This document shows positions 34,472 to 43,414 of a stretch of 64,000 bases of DNA, piece after piece. The stretch is from UBA7330 sp043554545 (lineage in GTDB: Bacteria; Bacteroidota; Bacteroidia; Cytophagales; Cyclobacteriaceae): assembly GCA_043554545.1 (NCBI GenBank), contig CP121337.1:2914001-2978000 (forward strand). The letters run 5' to 3'. Within the stretch, counting starts at the first letter, position 1, and each line of letters opens with the position of its first letter. A model generated the notes under the pieces. It did no database searches, had not been told where the DNA came from, and saw nothing but the letters and a program-made list of their open reading frames with translations. A program made the translations under genes and the position numbers.

Positions 34472-35917
34472 ATGAAAAAACCTATGAGAACAATTGTTGT
34501 ACTTACCCTACTCCTTTTCATGTATTCCTGTGGAAGCACTGGTGAAGATCAGAGTGGTGATGGAAATGCAGAGCAGCAGATGGAAATGCCGGGGCTTCAG
34601 CTCATGGGAAATCGGTTTCTTACATTTGCCACAGTTGTACGTGTAAATCAAATAGAGACTTCGCGTAGTGAGGCACATGGAGTGGATGAATCAGGAATTC
34701 ACGGACCTGAGGAAGCTCGTACTTTTAGAGAAGCAGTGGAAAAAGGATGGCCCGGAGCCAGGATCACCTGGGCCTTTAGCTGGTTGGCATTGAAGGACCA
34801 AAGACCCAACTACAAAGCATTAAAAGATTTGGTAGTCTCCTACCATAAAAAGTATGGAGATGAAATCACCTTTCTTCCTGGTGGGTATTTTGCCAATATG
34901 TATAACACAAGAGATCAGGTGAATCTTGACCTGCACGAAGGTTTACAAATGGTATCTGAAATGGTTGGGAATGGCTACAGACCAAAGAGTGTCATTGCCG
35001 GCTTTCTGGCTGCGGAAAATTTGGAATATTTAGCCGAAGAGGAAGATATACATGTTTGTCAGGGAAATATCTGGAGTCAGTATGCAGTGGATAATGGTGA
35101 CGGCGAAGGATCGATATCATATCCTTACTACCCATCAAAAGAACATTTCTGTAAGCCGGCACAGGGAAAAGAGGACTTTATCGATTGTGTGAACCTGGAT
35201 GGCTGGACTGTTGATTTTCTCAATGCACGGTATCCGGGTGCAAGGATCATTGATGGGATTCGATGCGGTAGCAGGCAGGGAGTCGGCCCTATTGAAACGG
35301 TCATCAGACAGGGAACGGAACTGGGCACCAAAGAGATGCTTGCCACAACTGCAGCGCATTTTGACAAGGGTTATGAACTAAATGATTTCGCCTGGGTCAC
35401 ATCTACCTGGGAAATGTCACTGGTTGAAGCGAGAAAGATATTTGGCTACAATGGAAGAAATGGACTGGAGGGTCTGGTGATTTGGCTGACTGAAATAAGG
35501 AAGCGTTGGCCCGATGCAAAGTTTATCACCCATGGAGAATTTGGATTACTCTGGCGTGAACAATTCAAAAACAATGACAACATTGATTATCAATTTGTTC
35601 AACGGGGTTCCGGCGTCTGTGGCTCAGAACCTGAATTGGAAATCAAATGGTTTATGAACAAAGATTTTCGCATGGCGACACTCAGAAACTGGGAAGATAA
35701 AACGGAGGAAAAGGTGATTGATTTCACCCGTTATGATATCCCTGCCGAAGAGCCTGCTGATCCCGCTCCGGGAGAAAGCACTCGAAACTGGAGCCTGATG
35801 AATCGACTGAATCAGAAGGGCAGCCGGCCTCAGGATAAGCCTATCGCTATGGATGAATTAGGAGAAGAAGCACAGACCCTTGTTGAGGAAAGATATCCAA
35901 AGTTGATTTCGGATTAG
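34472..35917 (+). CDS. Lipoprotein of DUF3863-like family
   Basis: A 481-residue lipoprotein (FMYSC, Cys19) followed by a short Gln/Glu-rich linker. The body (FLTFATVVRVNQIETSRSE, ITWAFSWLALKD, ITFLPGGYFANM, IHVCQGNIWSQYAVDNGDGE) resembles, from memory, the DUF3863/DUF3864 proteins of Bacteroides; I cannot check this. Alternating strands and helices with a WSQY-DNGDG cluster suggest an alpha/beta, perhaps barrel-like enzyme. It is the last gene of the operon that begins at 25232. The function is unknown. Confidence 0.6.
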   Translation: MKKPMRTIVVLTLLLFMYSCGSTGEDQSGDGNAEQQMEMPGLQLMGNRFLTFATVVRVNQIETSRSEAHGVDESGIHGPEEARTFREAVEKGWPGARITWAFSWLALKDQRPNYKALKDLVVSYHKKYGDEITFLPGGYFANMYNTRDQVNLDLHEGLQMVSEMVGNGYRPKSVIAGFLAAENLEYLAEEEDIHVCQGNIWSQYAVDNGDGEGSISYPYYPSKEHFCKPAQGKEDFIDCVNLDGWTVDFLNARYPGARIIDGIRCGSRQGVGPIETVIRQGTELGTKEMLATTAAHFDKGYELNDFAWVTSTWEMSLVEARKIFGYNGRNGLEGLVIWLTEIRKRWPDAKFITHGEFGLLWREQFKNNDNIDYQFVQRGSGVCGSEPELEIKWFMNKDFRMATLRNWEDKTEEKVIDFTRYDIPAEEPADPAPGESTRNWSLMNRLNQKGSRPQDKPIAMDELGEEAQTLVEERYPKLISD

Positions 35918-35983
35918 AGACTATAGTCGGCTGCAAAAAATGCTCCTAGACCCATACGAAAAAGGCGATGCCCTAGGTCGTTA

Positions 35984-36123
35984 GATTCCCGACTCGCCTT
36001 TCCGGGCTCTCGGGAATGACGTTCTATTCTCGTGACCGTACTCATACTAAATCATCATCCCCTAGAGGTCCTCAGACCGGGTATAAGACCTATCGTGCTT
36101 AGCTGGAAATCTATTAGAAATCC
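35984..36123 (+). repeat. 139-bp direct repeat left of a GIY-YIG gene
   Basis: It matches 36500-36638 with a few changes. It begins with TTCCCGACTCGCCTTTCCGG and contains a TCCCGA/TCGGGA inverted pair and the shared run GACCGTACTCATACTAAATC. The two copies bracket the gene at 36139. Confidence 0.9.
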
Positions 36124-36138
36124 TTATGTTACCATTAT

Positions 36139-36441
36139 ATGAGAACTAAAGGAGGATATGTCTACATCATGAGCAATAACAGTCGCTCAGTCCTCTATGT
36201 GGGCGTAACATCTAACCTTTACGGACGCGTATATGACCATAAAAACATGAATGGGTCTTTCTTTACAAAGAAGTATAAATGCACAGATCTTCTTTATGTC
36301 GAGTTTCACGAGCGAATCGAGAGTGCCATTGAAAGAGAAAAACAAATCAAAAAATGGAACAGGCTTTGGAAAGATAGAATGATCAGAAGGCTAAATCCTG
36401 AATTGCGGGATTTATCAGATGAGATAGAAAACATGGTGTAA
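36139..36441 (+). CDS. GIY-YIG nuclease-family protein
   Basis: A 100-residue single-domain protein of the small GIY-YIG group (UPF0213-like). The YVYIMSN and VLYVGVTSNLYGR segments form the GIY-YIG core; the helix EREKQIKKWNRLWK is typical. A conserved Glu for metal binding may be E83 or E88. Direct repeats of 139 bp lie 16 bp upstream and 59 bp downstream, so the gene and repeats look like a small mobile or repeat-maintaining unit. No other gene is linked to it. Confidence 0.85.
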   Translation: MRTKGGYVYIMSNNSRSVLYVGVTSNLYGRVYDHKNMNGSFFTKKYKCTDLLYVEFHERIESAIEREKQIKKWNRLWKDRMIRRLNPELRDLSDEIENMV

Positions 36442-36499
36442 GCCGTGTAAAAGTTACTTACGTGTTAGTTTGATGGATGAGAATAAAATGATTTCGAAA

Positions 36500-36638
36500 G
36501 ACTCCCGACTCACCTTTCCGGGCTCTCGGGAATGACATTCTATTCTCGTGACCGTACTCATACTAAATCGTCATCCCCTAGAGGTCCTCAGACCGAGTAG
36601 GGGATCTATCGAAATAGTTAGAAATCTATCAGATAACC
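36500..36638 (+). repeat. 139-bp direct repeat right of a GIY-YIG gene
   Basis: Second copy of the sequence at 35984-36123, with the same orientation. In 36639-37113 the only other structure is the 5'-end duplication of the DUF1501 gene. Confidence 0.9.
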
Positions 36639-36760
36639 CATCAAACTAAATACCCAAAGTTCATCCGAAATTAGGCTACCTTTATGCTGATTTCCTCCTT
36701 TGGAAAAGGACGTCATAATTTTATTAAAAGACGGTAGATTTTTATCTTTATGGGTTACAA

Positions 36761-36844
36761 AATTGATTGATCAGATAAAGTGAGATGATTTTATATGGAT
36801 TCCTGCAATAACTATATTGATATTCAAAGTCGAAGAGGCTTTTT
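36761..36844 (+). repeat. Duplicate of the DUF1501 gene 5' end
   Basis: About 84 bp, from AATTGATTGATCAGATAAAG through the start codon to the 17th codon or so, repeat those at 37080-37163 with three or four mismatches. In this copy the frame MDSCNNYIDIQSRRGF soon ends. It is a relic of a local duplication or an insertion scar. Confidence 0.9.
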
Positions 36845-37079
36845 CTGCATGGTTATCTTCTACTAGTAGAGCTTTATAGTCTATAAGGTATATACCTAAG
36901 CTATTCAGTGACTCCTAAAAATCATTATTAAATATTTATATTTTCTTAATATGAGCACTACTCTATTCAATATATGAGTGTAATTATTTGAAATATTGTG
37001 AATATTATGAGATTGGGATCACTTTTACCTGCATATTGACTCTTTTATATATAAGGCCTGTTATTGGCTGTTAGCACTT

Positions 37080-37163
37080 AATTGATTGATCAGATAAAGT
37101 GAGATGATTTTATATGGATTCTTGCAATAACTATATTGATATTCAAAGTCGAAGAGATTTTTT
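37080..37163 (+). repeat. Functional copy of the duplicated DUF1501 5' end
   Basis: It covers 34 bp upstream and the first 16 or so codons of the gene at 37114. The copies are 319 bp apart. Confidence 0.9.
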
Positions 37164-38565
37164 AACAAAATCAGCGCTGGGTTTTGGAGCTCTGGGTCTT
37201 GCCTCATTGATGAATCCGACCAATCTAATGGCGGGCACATCAAATCCTGGTCCCGGTGGATTACCCGGTCTCCCACATTTTGCACCCAAGGCAAAAAGAG
37301 TCATCTATTTATTCCAAAGTGGAGCTCCTTCGCAGATGGACTTGTTTGATCCCAAGCCACTACTTAACAAAATGTACGGGGAGGAATTGCCGGATTCCGT
37401 AAGGCAAGGTCAGCGGCTGACCGGTATGACAGCTGGCCAGACTTCTTTTCCCCTGGCAGGGTCCCTTTTCAATTTCAATCAACATGGAGCATCAGGGGCC
37501 TGGATGAGCGAGATGCTACCTCATCAATCCAAGATAGTAGACGAACTGTGTTTCATTCACTCCATGCATACGGAAGCGATCAACCACGATCCTGCGATAA
37601 CGTTTATGCAAACCGGCTCTGAGCTTGCAGGTCGACCTTCAATTGGTTCCTGGGTGAATTATGGACTTGGCAGTGAGAATGAAAACCTACCAGGCTTTAT
37701 TGTTTTGATCACCAAGAATGGAAGTGGTCAGCCACTCTATTCCCGATTATGGGGCAATGGATTCTTACCCTCGAAACATCAAGGTGTTCGCTTTCTATCA
37801 GGTAAAGACCCGGTACTTTATCTCAACAACCCGGCAGGCATTTCACATGATGATCGAAAAGCCCAGTTAGCCTTGCTTCAGCAAATGCAGGAAGCACAAT
37901 TTGATAAATTTCAGGATCCGGAAATAGAAGCCAGGATTGCTCAATATGAGATGGCCTTCCGCATGCAAAGCTCCGTACCGGAAATCAGTGATACCTCGGG
38001 TGAGCCCGATTATATTTACGACTTATACGGTGAAGACTCCAGAGACCCGGGTACTTATGCAGCCAATTGTTTGCTGGCAAGACGACTTGTGGAAAAAGGA
38101 GTGAAGTTTGTACAACTTTACCATCGTGGATGGGACCATCATGGTAACCTTCCCACGCGACTTCCAAAATTGTGTCAACAAACAGATCAGGCATCCGCTG
38201 CGCTGATCATGGACTTGAAACAACGGGGTTTACTGGAGGATACCCTGGTGGTTTGGGGAGGTGAATTTGGTAGAACCAATTATTCACAGGGAACCCTGAC
38301 AGAAACCAATTATGGCCGTGATCACCACCCAAAATGTTTTAGCCTCTGGATGGCAGGAGCCGGCGTGAAAAAAGGCATGAGCTACGGCAAGACGGATGAC
38401 TTCAGTTATAATATCGTTGAGAATCCGGTACATGTCCATGACTTTCAGGCAACCCTCATGCATCTGATGGGAATTGATCATGAACGTTTTACCTACAAAT
38501 CTCAGGGTCGCCGTTTCCGACTCACGGATGTACACGGAAAGGTTGTAAAAGACATCCTGACTTGA
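37114..38565 (+). CDS. DUF1501-family protein with a Tat signal
   Basis: A 483-residue protein with a twin-arginine signal (S12-R13-R14-D-F-L and ALGFGALGLASL). The body belongs to the DUF1501 group, an alkaline-phosphatase/sulfatase-like fold: RVIYLFQSGAPSQMDLFDPKP near residue 65, RGWDHHGNLP and WGGEFGRTNYSQG with metal-ligand candidates, and YGRDHHPKCFSLWMAG near the C-terminus. It is followed after 2 bp by the PSD1 cytochrome gene, and this pair is typical of Planctomycetes and Verrucomicrobia sulfated-glycan clusters. Its reaction is not established. Confidence 0.9.
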   Translation: MDSCNNYIDIQSRRDFLTKSALGFGALGLASLMNPTNLMAGTSNPGPGGLPGLPHFAPKAKRVIYLFQSGAPSQMDLFDPKPLLNKMYGEELPDSVRQGQRLTGMTAGQTSFPLAGSLFNFNQHGASGAWMSEMLPHQSKIVDELCFIHSMHTEAINHDPAITFMQTGSELAGRPSIGSWVNYGLGSENENLPGFIVLITKNGSGQPLYSRLWGNGFLPSKHQGVRFLSGKDPVLYLNNPAGISHDDRKAQLALLQQMQEAQFDKFQDPEIEARIAQYEMAFRMQSSVPEISDTSGEPDYIYDLYGEDSRDPGTYAANCLLARRLVEKGVKFVQLYHRGWDHHGNLPTRLPKLCQQTDQASAALIMDLKQRGLLEDTLVVWGGEFGRTNYSQGTLTETNYGRDHHPKCFSLWMAGAGVKKGMSYGKTDDFSYNIVENPVHVHDFQATLMHLMGIDHERFTYKSQGRRFRLTDVHGKVVKDILT

Positions 38566-38567
38566 GT

Positions 38568-41500
38568 ATGATTACGAAAGAAAAAACCCTTCATTTAATA
38601 CATAAAAAACTCCTCTCAAGCATGGGTAGCTGTTGGAGCTATGGGGCATTGGTTGTTTTTTTATTGCTTCTGTCCGGTTGCCAGACCGAACTTCCTGAAA
38701 CAGTTAAATCGGCATATAAAGAATTACCACAAGAAATTGACTTTAACATCCACATTCGTCCGTTGTTAAGTGACCGGTGCTATGCCTGTCACGGTCCGGA
38801 TGAAAATTCCAGAAAAGCCGGCTTAAGACTTGATATGGAGGAAAGTGCATATGCTGCATTAGAAACCTCAGGGGGAAAACCATTTGTAAAGGGAAACCTT
38901 CAAAAAAGTGTTGCCTGGCAACGCATCATCTCGGATGATCCGGAATTTCAGATGCCTCCTCCGGATTCGCATCTTGATCTTTCACCAAAAGACAAAGCGC
39001 TTATCGCTAAGTGGATTGAACAAGGTGCCAGATGGAAGAAACACTGGGCATTTATTCCTCCTGCCAGACCTGAAACTCCTGAAAACAGGATCGATGGAAA
39101 TGAAATCGATTATTTTATCCAATCCAAATTAGCCGAGCTGGATCTAAGTCCTTCGCCCCCAGCTGAAAAGGAACGCTTAATAAGAAGAGTGACGATGGAC
39201 CTGACAGGTTTGCCTCCCACCATCCCTGAAATTGATGCCTTCCTGACAGATAAATCTCCTGATGCCTATGAAAAGCTCATCGACCGGCTAATGACTACCG
39301 ACGCCTATGCTGAACGAATGGCCATGGAATGGCTGGATGTAGCTCGGTATGCAGATTCGCATGGCTTACACTCAGATGGCTTGCGGGAAAACTGGCCATG
39401 GCGTGACTGGGTGATCGAGGCATTCAAAAAAAATATTTCTTACAAGGATTTTGTTACCTGGCAGCTCGCAGGAGACCTACTGCCCAATGCCAGTCGGGAA
39501 CAAATACTGGCTACCGGTTTCCACCGTAATCACCCCGTCAATGCAGAATCCGGGATTGTAAGTGAGGAATTCAGACTGGTTTATGTAGCGGATCGGACGA
39601 ATACCACGGCGACTGCTTTTATGGGCCTGACCATGGAGTGCGCCAGCTGCCACGACCACAAATTTGACCCAATCTCGCAAAAGGAGTACTATCAAATGAG
39701 TGCCTTTTTTAACAATGTTCCTGAGTTGGGGATGACTGGCACAGACAAAAATTTCGGTCCCTTGCTGATGCTTCCCGATCCGGAAACTGAAAAGGAGATG
39801 AATAAGCTGGATAAGGAAATCAATCAATTAACCGAAAAAATTGAATTAAAAAAGGAATCCATTGAGGAGCTTAGAAATTATATCGATGCCATCGATCCAA
39901 AAGCCATTGCCTCTCCTATACCGGACGTGTATTTTCCCTTGGAATCAATTACGGAAAAGGCAGATAAAGGTGGACGTATTCAAAAGGTTCTGGATAAAAA
40001 TTCCAACGGGATTGTAACCGCCGATGCAGAAGTAGTTGAAGGAAGATTTGGAAACGCCGTTCGGATTAACAAAGACAATGAGCAATTGCAGTTGGATGGG
40101 GTGAAGAACTTTGACCTTGATGAGAGCTTCTCCGCCGGGGCCTGGGTGAAGGTTGAAGATCAGGGAAGTTTTCAAACCATCATGGGGAACATTGGTGATA
40201 AAAATACCGGCTGGAGGGGATGGGTATTCTATCTGGATAGCCTGAATCGACCGGCCGTCAAAGTGGTTCATTCCCTTTCGCACAATTACCTTCATGTGAC
40301 CACTCAGAAAGTAGTACCCATCAACGATTGGACCAGCCTATACTTTACCTATGATGGATCAGCAGAAGCAAATGGACTCAAAATATATTTCAATGGGGAG
40401 TCGCTGGAAACCACCATCCATCAGGACAATTTATATAAGAATATTTTACCCGTACGAACAAGGAGCTATGTCCCTGACTATGACAAGAAGTTAAGATTGG
40501 GCATTGCTCACAACTACCTTTTTACTGATACGGATATTGGTGCATTTATCGGAAGTTATGATGAGGTAAAGATCTTTCAGCAGCACCTTACCGAACTGGA
40601 GGTTAGTGCTATATACAGGGAAGAAATACGTGACCCTCAGATCATGCCTAAATTAACCGATCAGGCTAAGCAAGATCATTACCTCAATCGAAATGACCGG
40701 GAGTTTCAAGCCCTTAATCAGCAAAGAGCAAAGCTTCGTACCGAAAAATTTGATTTGATTGATCCGATTCATGAGGTTATGGTCATGGAAGAAATGTCAC
40801 CACCCCGTACTACGCACGTGCTGGAGCGTGGTCTCTATACCAGTCCGGGAGAAATTGTGTACCCGGAAACTCCTTCGGTTTTACCGCCCTTTCCTGAGGA
40901 ATTACCCGAAAACCGTTTGGGCCTTGCTCAGTGGTTGTTTAGCGATGACCATCCACTGACAGCAAGGGTGGCTGTCAACCGATATTGGCAAATGATTTTT
41001 GGAAGAGGAATTGTAGACACACCGCATGATTTTGGTACCCAGGGATCCCTCCCTAGTCACCCGGAATTACTAGATTGGCTGGCAGTAGCATTTCGGGAAA
41101 GTGGATGGGACCTACATGCGCTACTAAAATTGATGCTCACTTCGTCTACGTATAAACAATCGGGCGTTACTACCGGGGATCACCTTGAAAAAGACCCCAA
41201 AAATATCTACCTGGCAAGAGGTAGTACTTACCGCTGGCCCGCTGAAATAATACGTGACAATGCGCTGGCCGCTAGTGGATTGCTTTCTAAAACAGTCGGA
41301 GGAGAAAGCGTAAAACCCTACCAGCCCAAGGGTCTTTGGAAGGATAAGAATGAATTCTCCGGTTTTTTAAATAATTATATACCTGACTCCGGTGATAGCC
41401 TGTACCGAAGAAGCATGTATACCTTTATCCGTCGGACCTCTCCGCATCCTGCGATGATTGTGTTTGATGCTCCCGATCGATCAAGATGTATTGTAAACAG

Positions 41501-41861
41501 AGAGAAGACAAATACCCCGCTGCAAGCCCTGGTCTTAATGAATGACCCTCAATTTGTGGAAGCATCCAGAGTTCTGGCCGAGCGGATACAAACAGAAGGA
41601 GGAGAAAGTTTTGAAGACCAGGCAGCATATGCTTTTCGGCTCCTTTGTAGTCGTCAGCCCACTGGTAAAGAACTGGAATTGATGAAAAAGCAATACGATA
41701 TCTCACTCAATAAATATCAAAATGATCCTACCGCAGCTGATGGTTTGCTGGAGGTTGGCGAATATCCTTTAAATGAAAGTCTCGATAAAAAGGAAACCGC
41801 TGCCCTTACAATGGTTACAAATATGGTGATGAACTTTGATGAGACTTATATGAAACGGTGA
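38568..41861 (+). CDS. PSD1-type cytochrome with DUF1549, LamG-like and DUF1553 domains
   Basis: From the ATG at 38568 (2 bp after the previous stop) this protein has 1097 residues. A lipoprotein signal (LLLLSGC) precedes the haem c site C71-Y-A-C74-H75, typical of the PSC1/planctomycete cytochrome C domain. DUF1549 follows (RRVTMDLTGLPPTIPEIDAF, WLDVARYADSHG), with a second CASCH (ECASCHDHKFDP). A LamG/concanavalin-like insert occupies about residues 440-650 (FSAGAWVKVEDQGSFQT), and DUF1553 makes up the C-terminal third (RVAVNRYWQMIFGRGIV, RSMYTFIRRTSPHPAM). The family is linked to glycan or sulfate-related oxidation, but no reaction has been shown. Its size and pairing suggest transfer from a PVC bacterium. 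Confidence 0.93.
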   Translation: MITKEKTLHLIHKKLLSSMGSCWSYGALVVFLLLLSGCQTELPETVKSAYKELPQEIDFNIHIRPLLSDRCYACHGPDENSRKAGLRLDMEESAYAALETSGGKPFVKGNLQKSVAWQRIISDDPEFQMPPPDSHLDLSPKDKALIAKWIEQGARWKKHWAFIPPARPETPENRIDGNEIDYFIQSKLAELDLSPSPPAEKERLIRRVTMDLTGLPPTIPEIDAFLTDKSPDAYEKLIDRLMTTDAYAERMAMEWLDVARYADSHGLHSDGLRENWPWRDWVIEAFKKNISYKDFVTWQLAGDLLPNASREQILATGFHRNHPVNAESGIVSEEFRLVYVADRTNTTATAFMGLTMECASCHDHKFDPISQKEYYQMSAFFNNVPELGMTGTDKNFGPLLMLPDPETEKEMNKLDKEINQLTEKIELKKESIEELRNYIDAIDPKAIASPIPDVYFPLESITEKADKGGRIQKVLDKNSNGIVTADAEVVEGRFGNAVRINKDNEQLQLDGVKNFDLDESFSAGAWVKVEDQGSFQTIMGNIGDKNTGWRGWVFYLDSLNRPAVKVVHSLSHNYLHVTTQKVVPINDWTSLYFTYDGSAEANGLKIYFNGESLETTIHQDNLYKNILPVRTRSYVPDYDKKLRLGIAHNYLFTDTDIGAFIGSYDEVKIFQQHLTELEVSAIYREEIRDPQIMPKLTDQAKQDHYLNRNDREFQALNQQRAKLRTEKFDLIDPIHEVMVMEEMSPPRTTHVLERGLYTSPGEIVYPETPSVLPPFPEELPENRLGLAQWLFSDDHPLTARVAVNRYWQMIFGRGIVDTPHDFGTQGSLPSHPELLDWLAVAFRESGWDLHALLKLMLTSSTYKQSGVTTGDHLEKDPKNIYLARGSTYRWPAEIIRDNALAASGLLSKTVGGESVKPYQPKGLWKDKNEFSGFLNNYIPDSGDSLYRRSMYTFIRRTSPHPAMIVFDAPDRSRCIVNREKTNTPLQALVLMNDPQFVEASRVLAERIQTEGGESFEDQAAYAFRLLCSRQPTGKELELMKKQYDISLNKYQNDPTAADGLLEVGEYPLNESLDKKETAALTMVTNMVMNFDETYMKR

Positions 41862-41875
41862 GCGTTTGATACTAC

Positions 41876-41905
41876 GCGGAAGTAACTTCCACGCTTAAAG
41901 AAAAG
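41876..41905 (+). other. Post-stop hairpin element, copy 1
   Basis: GGAAGTAACTTCC sits in a hairpin-like run 15 bp after the PSD1 stop. A related sequence (AAAGTAACTTCAGCGCTGAAG) lies at 43370-43395, in the minus orientation, just after the stop of the gene at 43415. Both are followed by an A-rich tail in gene direction. Possibly a shared 3' mRNA or REP-type element. Confidence 0.35.
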
Positions 41906-41916
41906 CAACCGTCATG

Positions 41917-43338
41917 TTAGGGCAAGCTTAACTTAGCAATTTTCATCAGGCGATTGACTACATCAGGATGCTCTTCAGCGACATTAGTCGTTTCACCCAA
42001 ATCGTTCTCAAGGTTATAAAGTTCGGTATTTTGTGTTCCCCTGTCGAGCTCAACACCTACAAAAAACTTTTTGATCCCTGGCAGACGAAGTTTCCATGAA
42101 CCTTCCCTTACAGCCTGTAATTCTCCCGCATGGAAATAGAGAAATTGGTTGCGTGCTCCTTCCACATCTTTTGAAAGCCAGTAATCTTTTTGATTCACCC
42201 CGTCCATAGGTCGATCAGTAGGTACTTTTTCTGATACACCCGCAAGTGCCGCGAAGGAAGGCAGGATATCCAAGGTACTGACGATGGCATCACTTTCCCT
42301 GTTAGCAGGGATATGACCTGGCCAACGAATGATCGCTGGTACACGGATACCGCCTTCCCAGGTCGTACCCTTGGCACCTCTCAAGGGTCCCGAATCACCC
42401 CAGGCAACCTCAGGACCATTGGTCCAGGCTACATATTTGTCATTTTTTTCATGTTGACGATCAATGTGATTGGACCAGGGTCCATTGTCTGAAGCTAATA
42501 GCACTACCGTATTTTCTGCCAATCCCAATTCCTCAAGCTTTCCTAACAGACGTCCTATCTCATGATCCAACTCCCTCATGGTATCGGCATATAAACCTTT
42601 GCCGGTACTATTTCGAAATGCCGGAGAAGCATCGATGACTATGTGCATCATGGTATGCGAGAGATAAAGAAAAAACGGTTCCTCCTTATGACTTTCCAGG
42701 AAAGCAATACTTCTATCAGTATAAAGCCTTGAGAGACTTGCCATATCATTAGTTGTTCTTAATTCCTGTCGGTTTTCCCAAAGTGTCACGCTGTTCTGGT
42801 CATTTGCTCCGAGAGTTCCGAAAAATTCATCAAAGCCCTGTGAGTTAGGTACTAATTCTTCAATATACTGTCGATTAGACATGTCCCACTTACCGATACA
42901 GCCTGTGGTGTATCCCGCCTGACGGAGGATTTCAGAAATAAATACTTCTTCTCCATTGGTCTTGTTTCCTCCTCCAATTCTATAGGGATAACGCCCGGTC
43001 ATCAATGCCCCACGGGAAGGACCACATAGCACTTGCGCATAGAATGACGTGAAGCGTGTTCCCTGACTGGCTAGCTGGTCAATATTAGGAGTGGCTACTT
43101 CTTTGTTGCCATAGCAGCTAAGATCACCATAACCCATATCGTCAACGAAGATGATTAGGAAATTTGGACTTTCGCTTTCATCCTGAATGGTCAAGGAAGT
43201 AGAAGAATCACCCTGTGCATAGATAGAGGCAATGGGGTTTAAACATAATAAAAGCAGAATTTTCGACAGACCGGAAAGATGGTTTTTGAAAATGAACTTT
43301 GAAGATGATATATTAACGGTAGCAACCATTGATTTCAA
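41917..43338 (-). CDS. S1-family sulfatase, secreted
   Basis: A 473-residue sulfatase. The start at 43338 gives a signal with hydrophobic core ILLLLCLNPIASIYAQ; cleavage is likely after AQ at residue 42. It has D66-D67 (FVDDMGYGD), C105-G-P-S-R109, GKWDMS in place of GKWHLG, and ASDNGPW. The C-terminal ELYNLENDLGETTNVAEEHP is typical. Loss of the His in KWH suggests a different sulfate position or sugar. It is in a minus-strand pair with the sulfatase at 43415, convergent with the PSD1 gene. Confidence 0.92.
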   Translation of the reverse strand: MKSMVATVNISSSKFIFKNHLSGLSKILLLLCLNPIASIYAQGDSSTSLTIQDESESPNFLIIFVDDMGYGDLSCYGNKEVATPNIDQLASQGTRFTSFYAQVLCGPSRGALMTGRYPYRIGGGNKTNGEEVFISEILRQAGYTTGCIGKWDMSNRQYIEELVPNSQGFDEFFGTLGANDQNSVTLWENRQELRTTNDMASLSRLYTDRSIAFLESHKEEPFFLYLSHTMMHIVIDASPAFRNSTGKGLYADTMRELDHEIGRLLGKLEELGLAENTVVLLASDNGPWSNHIDRQHEKNDKYVAWTNGPEVAWGDSGPLRGAKGTTWEGGIRVPAIIRWPGHIPANRESDAIVSTLDILPSFAALAGVSEKVPTDRPMDGVNQKDYWLSKDVEGARNQFLYFHAGELQAVREGSWKLRLPGIKKFFVGVELDRGTQNTELYNLENDLGETTNVAEEHPDVVNRLMKIAKLSLP

Positions 43339-43364
43339 GTGTAATAATTATTTTGTAATAAGTT

Positions 43365-43395
43365 TTTTCCTTCAGCGCTGAAGTTACTTTCGTGC
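43365..43395 (-). other. Post-stop hairpin element, copy 2
   Basis: Behind the minus-strand sulfatase at 43415 lies the perfect 14-bp palindrome CTTCAGCGCTGAAG (43370-43383) with AAAGTAACTTC beside it, similar to the element at 41876. It could form a stem in either transcript. Confidence 0.35.
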
Positions 43396-43414
43396 TAAAA
43401 TACTTCCCTGTATC

